Below, piece after piece: positions 18,164 to 25,995 of a stretch of DNA of 64,000 nt. Every line of letters starts with the position of its first letter. The stretch's first letter is position 1. The notes below the pieces were generated by a model. That model saw only the letters and a program-made list of their open reading frames with translations. It was not told the DNA's origin and did no database searches. Location: assembly GCA_965242565.1 (NCBI GenBank), contig OZ251457.1, positions 1 through 64,000 of the forward strand, read 5' to 3'. Position numbers and translations under genes: made by a program. This stretch comes from CATQGW01 sp965242565. GTDB taxonomy: Bacteria > Chloroflexota > Dehalococcoidia > Bin125.

Positions 18164-18463
18164 CTACTCCGCACGGGGAGAGCGCCGCTCCAGATCATCC
18201 AGGTCGTCGTAGACCGTCCTGCGGCGGCCAACGCGCAGGATCGTGACTATGCGCGCTTCTACATCAACGCTGAAGATGATTCGCCAGCCGCCGATGGGGA
18301 CGCGCCAGAGCGTCTCGTAGCGGTCGAGCTTTTTCGCGTTGCCGCCGCGCGGATCACGCGCGAGCTCGCGGGCGGCGTCGTTGAAGAGGCGTCGCGGCCG
18401 GGGGCTGAGCGAGCGAATTTGCGCTGCCGCCTGCTCGCTGCGCCTGACGCGGTAGGTCAGCAC
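18164..18463 (-). CDS. RelE/ParE-like toxin (pair 2)
   Basis: A 99-residue toxin-like protein (LTYRVRRSEQAAAQIRSLSPRPRRLF, then LWRVPIGGWRIIFSVDVEARIVTILRVGRRRTVYDDLDDLERRSP). A GTG at 18463 overlaps the antitoxin end by 7 nt; a CTG at 18460 would give an exact 4-nt overlap. The C-terminal half is almost identical to that of toxin 3, implying recent duplication. Confidence 0.78.
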   Translation of the reverse strand: MLTYRVRRSEQAAAQIRSLSPRPRRLFNDAARELARDPRGGNAKKLDRYETLWRVPIGGWRIIFSVDVEARIVTILRVGRRRTVYDDLDDLERRSPRAE

Positions 18464-18879
18464 AGCCGGAGTTCGTCGTGAATCTCCCGCACGAACGCTG
18501 CTGCTTCCGGCTCGTGCTCTTCCAGCAGCCGCAGCATCTCCAGGTCCTCGGGGTGGTCCTCGGGCAGCCGATACTTGATCGTCCACCAGCCGGGGAACCG
18601 CTCGTCGCAGCGTTCGAGCATCGCCACGAACTCCGGCTCCTCTGCGCGCCACTCCTCCAGGTACGTGTCCGGTTCCTCGAACTGCACGCCGTTCTTCACG
18701 TCATCGAGGTAGCGCTCGATCACCGCCACATCTTCGGGCGCGGCCTCCACGTATTCGACGGTCTTGAGGAACTCGGCCATTTCGAGGTTGCCGGCGGCGA
18801 GGGCGCGCTCAATGTCGCGCTTGCGCTGCGTCTCAACGCGCTCTTCGAACGTCGGCGGTTCCTGCCGCTGCGAGACCAT
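18457..18879 (-). CDS. acidic antitoxin-like protein (pair 2)
   Basis: A 140-residue protein, close paralogue of the pair 3 antitoxin (shared RKRDIERALAA, NLEMAEFLKTVEYV, KNGVQFE, DTYLEEWRAEEPEFVAML, LPEDHPEDLEMLRLLEEHEP). The ATG at 18879 follows a GAGGAGCAGTGATC leader also seen before pair 1. Coupled to its toxin by overlap. The family is not recognised, and there is no DNA-binding motif by eye. Confidence 0.7.
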   Translation of the reverse strand: MVSQRQEPPTFEERVETQRKRDIERALAAGNLEMAEFLKTVEYVEAAPEDVAVIERYLDDVKNGVQFEEPDTYLEEWRAEEPEFVAMLERCDERFPGWWTIKYRLPEDHPEDLEMLRLLEEHEPEAAAFVREIHDELRLC

Positions 18880-18903
18880 GATCACTGCTCCTCGCAGCCC
18901 ATC

Positions 18904-19197
18904 CTACTCCGAACGGGGAGAGCGCCGCTCCAGGTCGTCCAGGTCGTCGTAGACCGTCTTGCGGCGGCCGACGCGCAGGATCGTGACGACGCGCGCTTCT
19001 ACATCAACGCTGAAGATGATCCGCCAGCCGCCGATGGGGACGCGCCAGAGCGTCTCGTAGTGGTTGAGCTTTTTCGCATGGTCGCCGCGCGGATCGCGCG
19101 CGAGCTCGCGCACTGCGCGACGATAGTTGCGGCGCGGTTCGGGAGCCAGCCGGCCCACCTCGGCGTCGGCCTCGGTCGTTTGAACGACGCGGTACAT
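18904..19197 (-). CDS. RelE/ParE-like toxin (pair 3)
   Basis: A 97-residue protein with the typical toxin layout: MYRVVQTTEADAEVGRLAPEPRRNYRRAVRELARDP, AKKLNHYETLWRVPIGGWRIIFSVDVEARVVTILRVGRRKTVYDDL. Its ATG shares one base with the antitoxin stop (TGATG). The nearest relative in the window is toxin 2. Confidence 0.8.
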   Translation of the reverse strand: MYRVVQTTEADAEVGRLAPEPRRNYRRAVRELARDPRGDHAKKLNHYETLWRVPIGGWRIIFSVDVEARVVTILRVGRRKTVYDDLDDLERRSPRSE

Positions 19198-19619
19198 CAG
19201 GGGCGGCGGAGCGCTTCGTGGTCCTCGCGGATCATCGCGGCGGCTTCCGGCTCGTGCTCTTCCAGCAGCCGCAGCATCTCCAGGTCCTCGGGGTGATCTT
19301 CGGGCAGCCTGAACTGGAGTTTTGACCAGCCCGGGAACCGCTCATCAAGTCGGTCGAGCATCGCCACGAACTCCGGCTCCTCTGCGCGCCACTCCTCCAG
19401 GTACGTGTCCGGCGCTTCGAACTGCACGCCGTTCTTCACGTCATCGAGGTAGCGCTCGATCACCTCAACATCTTCGGGTGTGGGCTGCACGTATTCGACG
19501 GTCTTGAGGAACTCGGCCATTTCGAGGTTGTCGGCGGCGAGGGCGCGCTCGATGTCGCGCTTGCGCTGCGCCTCGATCCGCGCCTCGAACGCCGGCGTTT
19601 CCCGCTGCTGCGAGACCAT
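19197..19619 (-). CDS. acidic antitoxin-like protein (pair 3)
   Basis: A 140-residue acidic protein and first gene of the six-gene toxin-antitoxin run. It shares long blocks with the pair 2 protein (DTYLEEWRAEEPEFVAML, LPEDHPEDLEMLRLLEEHEP) but has its own C-terminus (MIREDHEALRRP), which would fit its own toxin. ATG at 19619 with GGGAGGCGCGCGATGG upstream. The promoter probably lies in the 57 bp before gap ends. Confidence 0.7.
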   Translation of the reverse strand: MVSQQRETPAFEARIEAQRKRDIERALAADNLEMAEFLKTVEYVQPTPEDVEVIERYLDDVKNGVQFEAPDTYLEEWRAEEPEFVAMLDRLDERFPGWSKLQFRLPEDHPEDLEMLRLLEEHEPEAAAMIREDHEALRRP

Positions 19620-19676
19620 CGCGCGCCTCCCGTCGCCCGGCTTCAGCCTATCGAGTCGGCGGAGCGGCGGGGCTGT

Positions 19677-20699
19677 TTACAGGCCCGCGGCGGCCATCCG
19701 CACGCAGAGATCGCCCACCCGCACGCTGTAGCCCCACTCGTTGTCGTACCACGAGACCACTTTGACCTGCGTGCCCTCCAGCACCATCGTGCTCAGCGCG
19801 TCGACGATCGACGAGGCGGGGCTGCCCTTGAAATCGCTGCTGACCAGCGGCTCCGTCTCGTATTCGAGGATGCCGTAGAGCGGCGACTCGCGGTCCGTGG
19901 CCGCCTTCTCGAAGGCTGCGTTGACCTCCGCGGCCGATGTTTCGCGCTGCGCGTCGATCACCAGATCCACGACCGAGACGGTGCTGGTCGGCACGCGGTA
20001 GGCCATTCCGTTGAGCTTGCCGTTGAGGTGGGGCAGCACCAGGCCGACCGCTTTGGCTGCGCCGGTGGAGGTGGGGATGATGTTCATCGCCGCCGCGCGG
20101 CTGCGCCGCAGATCGCTGTGGACGGTGTCCAGAATCGCCTGATCGTTCGTGTAGGCGTGGATCGTGGACATAATCCCGCTCTTGATCCCCACCGTCTCAT
20201 CCAGCACTTTGGCCACCGGCGCCAGGCAGTTGGTGGTGCAGGAGGCGTTGGAGACCACGTGGTGGCGCGACGGGTCGTAGGCGTCGTCGTTGACGCCGAG
20301 CACCACGGTCAGGTCCTCGTTTTTGGCCGGCGCGGAGATCACCACCTTGCTCGGGCCGTGATTGAGGTGGCCTTTGGCCCGCTTGGCGTCGGTGAAGATG
20401 CCGGTGCTCTCGACCACGATCTCCACGCCGTGGTCGCCCCAGCGAATCGCGCCCGGATCGCGCTCCGAGAGCACCGCGATCCGCTTGCCGTCGATCACCA
20501 GATCGCCCTCGACCACCTCCACCTCGCCGGGGTAGCGCCCGTAGTTGGTGTCGTACTTGAACAGGTGCGCGTTGGTCTGCGGGTCGGTCAGGTCGTTGAT
20601 CGCGACCACTTCCAGGTTGTCCTGGTGGAAGTCGAGCATGCCCTTGAGCACCTGCCGCCCGATCCGCCCGAAGCCGTTGATGCCGATTTTGGTGGCCAC
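19677..20699 (-). CDS. gap: glyceraldehyde-3-phosphate dehydrogenase, type I
   Basis: Glycolytic/gluconeogenic GAPDH: oxidises glyceraldehyde 3-phosphate with NAD and phosphate. 340 residues: NAD-binding INGFGRIGRQVLKG, catalytic SNASCTTNCLAP, phosphate-binding STGAAKAVGLVLP, and the C-terminal WYDNEWGYS. I choose the GTG at 20699 (VATKIGINGFGRIG) with GGGGAG ten bases upstream; the longer open frame back to 21377 is a GC artefact. Confidence 0.96.
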   Translation of the reverse strand: MATKIGINGFGRIGRQVLKGMLDFHQDNLEVVAINDLTDPQTNAHLFKYDTNYGRYPGEVEVVEGDLVIDGKRIAVLSERDPGAIRWGDHGVEIVVESTGIFTDAKRAKGHLNHGPSKVVISAPAKNEDLTVVLGVNDDAYDPSRHHVVSNASCTTNCLAPVAKVLDETVGIKSGIMSTIHAYTNDQAILDTVHSDLRRSRAAAMNIIPTSTGAAKAVGLVLPHLNGKLNGMAYRVPTSTVSVVDLVIDAQRETSAAEVNAAFEKAATDRESPLYGILEYETEPLVSSDFKGSPASSIVDALSTMVLEGTQVKVVSWYDNEWGYSVRVGDLCVRMAAAGL

Positions 20700-20806
20700 G
20701 ATGTCTGCGCTCCCCGTTGCGTCTGGATATGCGCAGGTTGCCAGAGTCGCAGGGTGCGGACAACTGCGCGATAACGATCGGTCACGGCAGGGCGGGCGGA
20801 GGCGCG

Positions 20807-21712
20807 TTAGAGCAGCAGGCGCTTGGGCGCGCCGGAGGGCTGGCGGCGGAAGTTTTCGATGATCAAGCGCTGCCGGCCCTGATCGACGACCCAGCGGGCG
20901 CGGCAGCGGTTGCCGGCCTCCAGCAGCGCCTGCCCGCGGCGGTGCAGCTGCTGATACGCGGCGCGATCCTCGCTCTCCACGCCGAACAGCCCGCTGCCCA
21001 CGGCGAAGCGGCACTGGCGATCCTGGAGCACCAGCTGCCAGCCCAGGAGCAGCTGCGCCCAGCCCAGGTGGAAGCTCTGGTCGGCCCAGTTGACGAGCAG
21101 CCGCTTGTCGTGCGATTCTGCCGCGCTGAACAGCGCCGACGCGCCGAAGTGCGGACGCGCCAGCTCCGAGACCGCGCGGTAGGCCTCGCCCGTGTCGGGC
21201 GACATCGCGATCTGCTGGCCCGCCATGTACTGGCCCATCCCGATCTCCGTGGCGTGATGCTCGGCGTTGGGCTGCCAGGCGCCGCGCAGCCAGTCCTCGA
21301 ACTCCACCTGCTCCTCGCCCACCACGGCCTGCTCCGCGCCCAGCGCCTCGAAGGCGGAGCGCAGCAGGGCGGGGCAACTGCCGTAGCTCGCGCGGCTGGT
21401 CAGCCAGAGCAGATCGACGCCCGCGCGATGGACGCGCGACCAGAAGAGCAGCGCGGAGGCGAAGCGGCGGTTGCGCAGCCGCGAGTGCCCGCTGCGCTCC
21501 ATAATCGCGTGCTGGAGGCCGAGCGCGTCGAGCAGCCAGCGGACATCTGCGCCCAGGGTGAACGAGGTCTCGCGGAAGGCGTCGCGGACGGCCTGGGGCT
21601 CGCTCTCGGCCGGCGGCGCGAGCGCCGGCGCGTCGGTGGGGACGGTGATCGGCGAGATGCGCTGTCGCGGCGGCGGGCGATCCGCTGCGTCGTCGGTTGC
21701 GTCGCTGCTCAC
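20807..21712 (-). CDS. hypothetical helical protein
   Basis: I do not recognise this 301-residue product. After about 45 low-complexity residues it is helical and tryptophan-rich (FASALLFWSRVHRAGVDLLWLTSRASYGSCPALLRSAFEALGAEQ, WADQSFHLGWAQLLLGWQLV), reminiscent of DUF5677-like proteins with SCPALLRSAFE. It starts at a GTG 7 bp after the stop of the orphan gene upstream; the two look co-transcribed. Start choice is tentative. Confidence 0.6.
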   Translation of the reverse strand: MSSDATDDAADRPPPRQRISPITVPTDAPALAPPAESEPQAVRDAFRETSFTLGADVRWLLDALGLQHAIMERSGHSRLRNRRFASALLFWSRVHRAGVDLLWLTSRASYGSCPALLRSAFEALGAEQAVVGEEQVEFEDWLRGAWQPNAEHHATEIGMGQYMAGQQIAMSPDTGEAYRAVSELARPHFGASALFSAAESHDKRLLVNWADQSFHLGWAQLLLGWQLVLQDRQCRFAVGSGLFGVESEDRAAYQQLHRRGQALLEAGNRCRARWVVDQGRQRLIIENFRRQPSGAPKRLLL

Positions 21713-21719
21713 GGCCCGC

Positions 21720-22244
21720 TCACCTCTTGCCGTCGATCTCGACCTGGTGCAGCACATCTTCGAGGTAGCGCAGCAGGCGCTGCGACTGCGCCTCGATGTA
21801 GGGCCGATCGGGGTGCCAGGCCCAGAGCTCGCGCACCACCTCGAGCGTCGACCAGAGGCTGCCCTCGCCGCCCTCGGCGATCTGCACGCAGCGGCGCGCG
21901 ACATGCTCCGCGCCCCACTCCAGCGGGCGCGTCTCGTCCAGCTGCCGCGCCGCTTGGGTGAGCGCCCGAATCCAGCGCTCCACCGTGTCGAACGCCACCC
22001 GCCGGTCCTGCAGCAGCGCCCGCAGCGCCAGCACCTCGGGCAGGTCGATGATCCGCGCCGGCGGGCGATCCGGCGCGGGCAGCGGCGAGGGCCCGTCGTC
22101 CTCCGCCAGCCGCTCGCGCGCGCCGGCCCAGACTTCCGCCGAGGCGACGCGCAGCTGGCGGTAGACGAGCGGACCTCCGGCCCCCTCGCGCCACCAGGCG
22201 CGCAGCCCGTCATGCGTCGGTATGGCGGATGTCGAGGTTGTCAC
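21720..22244 (-). CDS. hypothetical protein
   Basis: A 174-residue protein with no recognised domain. It is helical and rich in Arg, Leu and Trp (DGLRAWWREGAGGPLVYRQLRV, LPEVLALRALLQDRRVAFDTVERW, LLRYLEDVLHQVEIDGKR). It starts at ATG 22244 and probably shares an mRNA with the orphan gene downstream. GC-rich codon use matches the chromosome, so it need not be acquired. Confidence 0.6.
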   Translation of the reverse strand: MTTSTSAIPTHDGLRAWWREGAGGPLVYRQLRVASAEVWAGARERLAEDDGPSPLPAPDRPPARIIDLPEVLALRALLQDRRVAFDTVERWIRALTQAARQLDETRPLEWGAEHVARRCVQIAEGGEGSLWSTLEVVRELWAWHPDRPYIEAQSQRLLRYLEDVLHQVEIDGKR

Positions 22245-22249
22245 ACGAG

Positions 22250-22440
22250 GATCCTACCGCAGCCCCGCGATCCGCCGCCCTCTCCGCTCGGAATCGCCCC
22301 CCTATGCAGGGGGGCTGTCCGCACAGCGGACTGGGAGGTCGGCCTGCGCGGGCGAAATGCCGCAAAGCGACAGAAAAAATTCTCCCCCATCCTGGGGGAG
22401 ATGTCACGGAGTGACAGAGGGGGTCCGCCGCCGCCCCCAA
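22250..22440. repeat. hairpin-rich intergenic element upstream of module 2
   Basis: Three strong inverted repeats follow one another: CCCCCCTATGCAGGGGGG (about 22298), CTGTCCGCACAGCGGAC (22315-22331) and CTCCCCCATCCTGGGGGAG (about 22384-22402), then GTCACGGAGTGAC. The middle one recurs with one change at 25808-25824, on the far side of the methyltransferase-HNH module. It may act as a terminator for converging transcripts. No gene is seen. Confidence 0.65.
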
Positions 22441-22472
22441 CACCTGCTACTCTACCCCAAAGGAGAACAAAT

Positions 22473-22682
22473 ATGCGAAACCGCCCCGCCCACCCCCACG
22501 CCCGGCCGTCCTCCCCCGCCAACCCCTTCCAACGGTTTCCAACACCTTCCAAATCCGACCGCACCCAAACACCCCGACCAGATAGGGAGACCGCCAAAAT
22601 CGCCCACCGCGCCGCCTCCAACCCTTACACCACAGCAGCAGCCCCGAACGTGTATTCTGCGCTCACGCCGCCCGCCGCCTGA
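22473..22682 (+). CDS. possible 69-residue proline-rich peptide
   Basis: A good ribosome-binding site (AAAGGAG, then ACAAAT) precedes this ATG, and the ORF ends 18 bp before methyltransferase copy 2. The product is Pro/Arg/Thr-rich with no recognised motif (starts MRNRPAHPHARPSS). Part of the DNA (CGACCAGATAGGGAG at 22575-22589) recurs at 25878, which argues that it may be repeat DNA rather than a gene. Low confidence. Confidence 0.25.
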   Translation: MRNRPAHPHARPSSPANPFQRFPTPSKSDRTQTPRPDRETAKIAHRAASNPYTTAAAPNVYSALTPPAA

Positions 22683-22700
22683 GCGGACAGGAGACGCACG

Positions 22701-24023
22701 ATGGCCGACCCCAACTTCGCCAACCGCACCCTCTACCACGGCGACAACCTCGACTTCCTGCGCGGCATGAACTCCGAGAGCGTCCAGCTGATCGCCACGG
22801 ATCCTCCGTTCAACAAGAGCCGAACGTTCAATGCGACGCCGGGTGGGCTGGCGAGAGGTGCGAAGTTCCAGGACCGCTGGCGCTGGAAGAAGGACGTTCA
22901 CCAGGAGTGGATCGATGCGATCCAGGACGACTGGCCGGCGGCCTGGGCGGTGATCGACTGGTCGCGGATGACGTACGGCGACGACATGGGCGCATTCCTC
23001 TGCTTCATGGGCGTCCGGCTGATGGAGATGCACCGCATCCTGCGAGAGGACGGCAGCCTGTACTTGCACTGCGATCCGACTGCAAGCCACTACCTCAAGG
23101 CGCTCTTGGATGCGATCTTCGGCCGGCAGAACTTCCGCAACGAGATCGTCTGGTGCTATTCCGGCGGCGGCCAGTCCAAGCGCGACTTCCCGAAAAAGCA
23201 CGACATCATCCTGCGCTACAGCAAGTCGGACACGTACGTGTTCAACCTGGATGACGTCCGCATGCCCTACGACTCCGACTACAAGGCGACCGTCTTCGCG
23301 GGGGATGACACGCGAGCGCCGGGCAAGACCTACAAGCCGAACCCCAAGGGGAAGGTCGTTGAGGACTGGTGGCGCGGCATTCCGCGTCCGTACGGCAAGG
23401 ATCACACGGGCTATCCGACGCAAAAGCCGCTCGACCTCTACCGGCGGATCGTGGCGGCATCGAGCAACGAAGGCGATTTTGTGCTCGATCCGTTCTGTGG
23501 TTGCGCCACGACGCCGATTGCCGCGGAAGGGTTGGGGCGGCGGTGGGTGGGGATGGACATCTGGGACAAGGCGCATGAGATGGTGATGGAGCGGCTGCAA
23601 GCGGCGGGGCTCGCCGCGCCCGACGGCGCAACGGGCGGGCGGATGCTCAGCATCGCTGAGGTCGGCTACTCAACCGCGTCGCCTGTGCGCACGGACGGCA
23701 ACGAGGTCGCGGCCCCGCTGCTCAAGATCAAGGTGCAGGTTCCCGAGCCGCCTGGCCCGAAGATGAGCCGCCAGGCGATGAAGGACTTCCTGATCGAACA
23801 GAACGAGATCGTCTGCGAGGGCTGCGACCGGGAGTTCGACGATCCGCTCTACCTCGAGCTCGACCACAACACGCCCCGCTCCGACGGCGGCGTAAACCAC
23901 ATCTCAAACCGCCTCCTCCTCTGCGGTCCGTGCAACCGGATCAAGTCGAACACGCTAACCTTGAGTGGACTGCGGCGAGAGAACAAGCGTCGCGGCCGGA
24001 TGGCACGGAGCCCCCGACGATGA
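22701..24023 (+). CDS. DNA methyltransferase fused to C-terminal HNH nuclease (copy 2)
   Basis: A 440-residue paralogue of the protein at 2368. Methyltransferase motif DPPF begins at residue 34 and SAM-binding DPFCGC at 263 (beta order). The region between them, which would hold target recognition, differs most from copy 1 (for example KTYKPNPKGKVVEDWWRGIPRP). The HNH part runs from about residue 372: CEGC, LELDHNTPRSDGGVNHISNRLLLCGPCNRIKSN. GACAGGAG lies upstream of the ATG. The stop overlaps the next gene (ATGA). Divergent middle regions with conserved ends suggest different DNA targets for the two copies. Confidence 0.85.
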   Translation: MADPNFANRTLYHGDNLDFLRGMNSESVQLIATDPPFNKSRTFNATPGGLARGAKFQDRWRWKKDVHQEWIDAIQDDWPAAWAVIDWSRMTYGDDMGAFLCFMGVRLMEMHRILREDGSLYLHCDPTASHYLKALLDAIFGRQNFRNEIVWCYSGGGQSKRDFPKKHDIILRYSKSDTYVFNLDDVRMPYDSDYKATVFAGDDTRAPGKTYKPNPKGKVVEDWWRGIPRPYGKDHTGYPTQKPLDLYRRIVAASSNEGDFVLDPFCGCATTPIAAEGLGRRWVGMDIWDKAHEMVMERLQAAGLAAPDGATGGRMLSIAEVGYSTASPVRTDGNEVAAPLLKIKVQVPEPPGPKMSRQAMKDFLIEQNEIVCEGCDREFDDPLYLELDHNTPRSDGGVNHISNRLLLCGPCNRIKSNTLTLSGLRRENKRRGRMARSPRR

Positions 24024-25759
24024 GTGAGACGATCGACGCGCAAGAGATGGCGCGCCTCCTCGACGAGTGGGTGACGGACCAACATCCGTTCAACCCCGGC
24101 TTCGCGCGATCGTTCGGGCTGTCCGACGAACAGCGCCTTGAGCCCCTCGTGAAGGCAGCTGCGACCTTTGCCGGGTTTGCCTTCAAGGGCGACCGCGACA
24201 ATAAGTCCTATGTCGGTCCGTTCGTTCCGATGTTCGGCGACGGTCCGGAACTGCTGGCGTACATCAAGAACGAGCATCCCGAAGCGTTCGGGCAATGGCA
24301 CGACTTGTCGGTCTACGTGGAGGACCCGTTCCTTGCCGCGAAGCTGCAAGACCTGCTGTGGATCGTCAAGCACGCTGAGCGACAACAACCAGGACAGTAC
24401 GCACGGGATGCGATCGAGAACTATCTGCGTTTCTACGACAGCGCGTTGTCGCGCGACTTCGAGCACAAGCCGCTGCACCTGTGCCGTCTGCTGTCTCGAG
24501 TCGCCGACTTGGCCAAGGCGATCAACGCCTCTGACCAGTTCCACGGCCGGCTCGGCGAGCGATGTCAGGCGTGGTTGGAGTCCTCTCCCGGTGAGGACCA
24601 CATCTGGCCAATCAAAGTCGCTGCGCGCTTGCTCGAACCGTACCAGCCGGCAGGCCTGCGCGACTACGTTCGAGCCCTCCACGAGCACTACGCCGCGAGC
24701 GGTGACTGGCAGCGCCGAACGCTTGCGGAGGGACTGTTCGAGCTCGAGCTGGAGATGGCCACGACGGATGATGAGCGCTCTCGGGTCCGCGAGGCAGCAG
24801 CCGAGATGTTCCTGGCCGAAGCGCGGATGAGTGAACAAGCGGTGTTCGCGCTGACGCATCTGGAACGCGCTGGTGAGTGGGCTCAGGGATCGACTAGTGA
24901 AGGGCACCTGATGCGCGAAACCCAGGATCTCCGAAGCAACCTCGATCTGTCAGCGGATCTGAAGAAGATCAGCGCCGAGGGAACCATTCCTGCGCAGGAA
25001 GTTCATCAACATAGGGACTGGATCGTGGAGCCTCAGCACTTCCACGAGAGCATCCACCGCCTTGTCGCGTCAACGGCGAGCTGGCTGGAAGACCTTGATG
25101 GTCTAAGGGATCGCATGCAGTCCGCGCGACAAGAGACGCCCCTCATTGACATCATACCGGTGAGACACATACACCGCGGCGGCTTTGAGTGCTGCCGTCC
25201 AACCTCGCCCGAGGAGCGTCTCGAAAAGGACATGGCTGCTCAGCACGCAACTTTGGCCGCGCTCGCAGCAAAGCTCTGGCTCGAAGCAAGCCTGGACGCG
25301 ATCCAGGATCGCTACACACTTGCCCCAGCGGCAATCACTGAGTTCGTCACGGAACACGGTCTCGTCGGTCAATTCGAGGGAGAGAAGTTCGGGCGAGCGT
25401 TCCGCCACTACTGGGATGGCGATTACGATTCGGCTGCCAACGTGGCGTTGCCGCGCATCGAGTCGGCATTGCGCAACGTCGCGCTCGCCGCAGGCGAGTC
25501 AATCATCACTCTGCCAGAGGAAGGACGAGGACACAAGTGCGGCGGCTATAAGCCGCTTGGAGCGATATTGCCGCTGCTGAAGAACACGCTCGGCGAAAGC
25601 GCCGTCCACATGCTCCGCTACCTGCTGGTCGACAACCACGGCATGAATCTGCGAGACAACTACGCGCATGGGATACCGTCAAAGGACCCCCAGAAGGATG
25701 CAGCGATCGCGTTGTGGATCGCGCTGTGGCTCGGCTGCCTGCACACTGGCGACGGCTAG
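24020..25759 (+). CDS. large HEPN-motif partner of methyltransferase-HNH copy 2
   Basis: A 579-residue protein of no recognised name, coupled to the methyltransferase by ATGA. It is helical throughout and resembles DUF4209-type proteins at the C-terminus. There the segment LRYLLVDNHGMNLRDNYAHG contains R545-D-N-Y-A-H550, a fit to the Rx4-6H catalytic motif of HEPN RNases. Codon use is less GC-skewed than in the neighbouring housekeeping genes, a sign of transfer. I infer an RNase or toxin effector; an alternative is a structural partner without catalysis. The start at 24020 is preferred over 23930, which lies inside the methyltransferase. Confidence 0.75.
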   Translation: MSETIDAQEMARLLDEWVTDQHPFNPGFARSFGLSDEQRLEPLVKAAATFAGFAFKGDRDNKSYVGPFVPMFGDGPELLAYIKNEHPEAFGQWHDLSVYVEDPFLAAKLQDLLWIVKHAERQQPGQYARDAIENYLRFYDSALSRDFEHKPLHLCRLLSRVADLAKAINASDQFHGRLGERCQAWLESSPGEDHIWPIKVAARLLEPYQPAGLRDYVRALHEHYAASGDWQRRTLAEGLFELELEMATTDDERSRVREAAAEMFLAEARMSEQAVFALTHLERAGEWAQGSTSEGHLMRETQDLRSNLDLSADLKKISAEGTIPAQEVHQHRDWIVEPQHFHESIHRLVASTASWLEDLDGLRDRMQSARQETPLIDIIPVRHIHRGGFECCRPTSPEERLEKDMAAQHATLAALAAKLWLEASLDAIQDRYTLAPAAITEFVTEHGLVGQFEGEKFGRAFRHYWDGDYDSAANVALPRIESALRNVALAAGESIITLPEEGRGHKCGGYKPLGAILPLLKNTLGESAVHMLRYLLVDNHGMNLRDNYAHGIPSKDPQKDAAIALWIALWLGCLHTGDG

Positions 25760-25975
25760 AGAGCAGCCGGAGGCGGCATGTGGTCGCGTGCTCAGTGCTG
25801 CGTGGTGCTGTCCGCGCAGCGGACCGGAGGCGGCCTCACGCCCTGAACAAACCCGAACAGAACACGCAGAATCGCCTCGACCAGATAGGGAGCAGCCCCG
25901 AACACCCCGAACAAAGCCGAACACGGCCGAACAGAACCGGACAAGGCCGAACAACGTCGTGGGCGGCAGAGGCGG
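25760..25975. repeat. CCGAACA-rich tract downstream of module 2
   Basis: After the HEPN gene come CTGTCCGCGCAGCGGAC (25808-25824) and CGACCAGATAGGGAG (25878-25892), both also found before the module. Between about 25850 and 25960 the hexamer CGAACA or a close variant recurs at least seven times at irregular spacing. The reverse complement of this tract occurs at 12505-12570. No gene is seen. Confidence 0.7.
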
Positions 25976-25995
25976 CGGTGGGGCCGATTCGCTAA

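Noticed and set aside
23930..24019. Earlier start for the HEPN-motif protein
   Set aside because: The extra 30 codons overlap the HNH domain coding region; the ATGA-coupled ATG at 24020 fits operon style.
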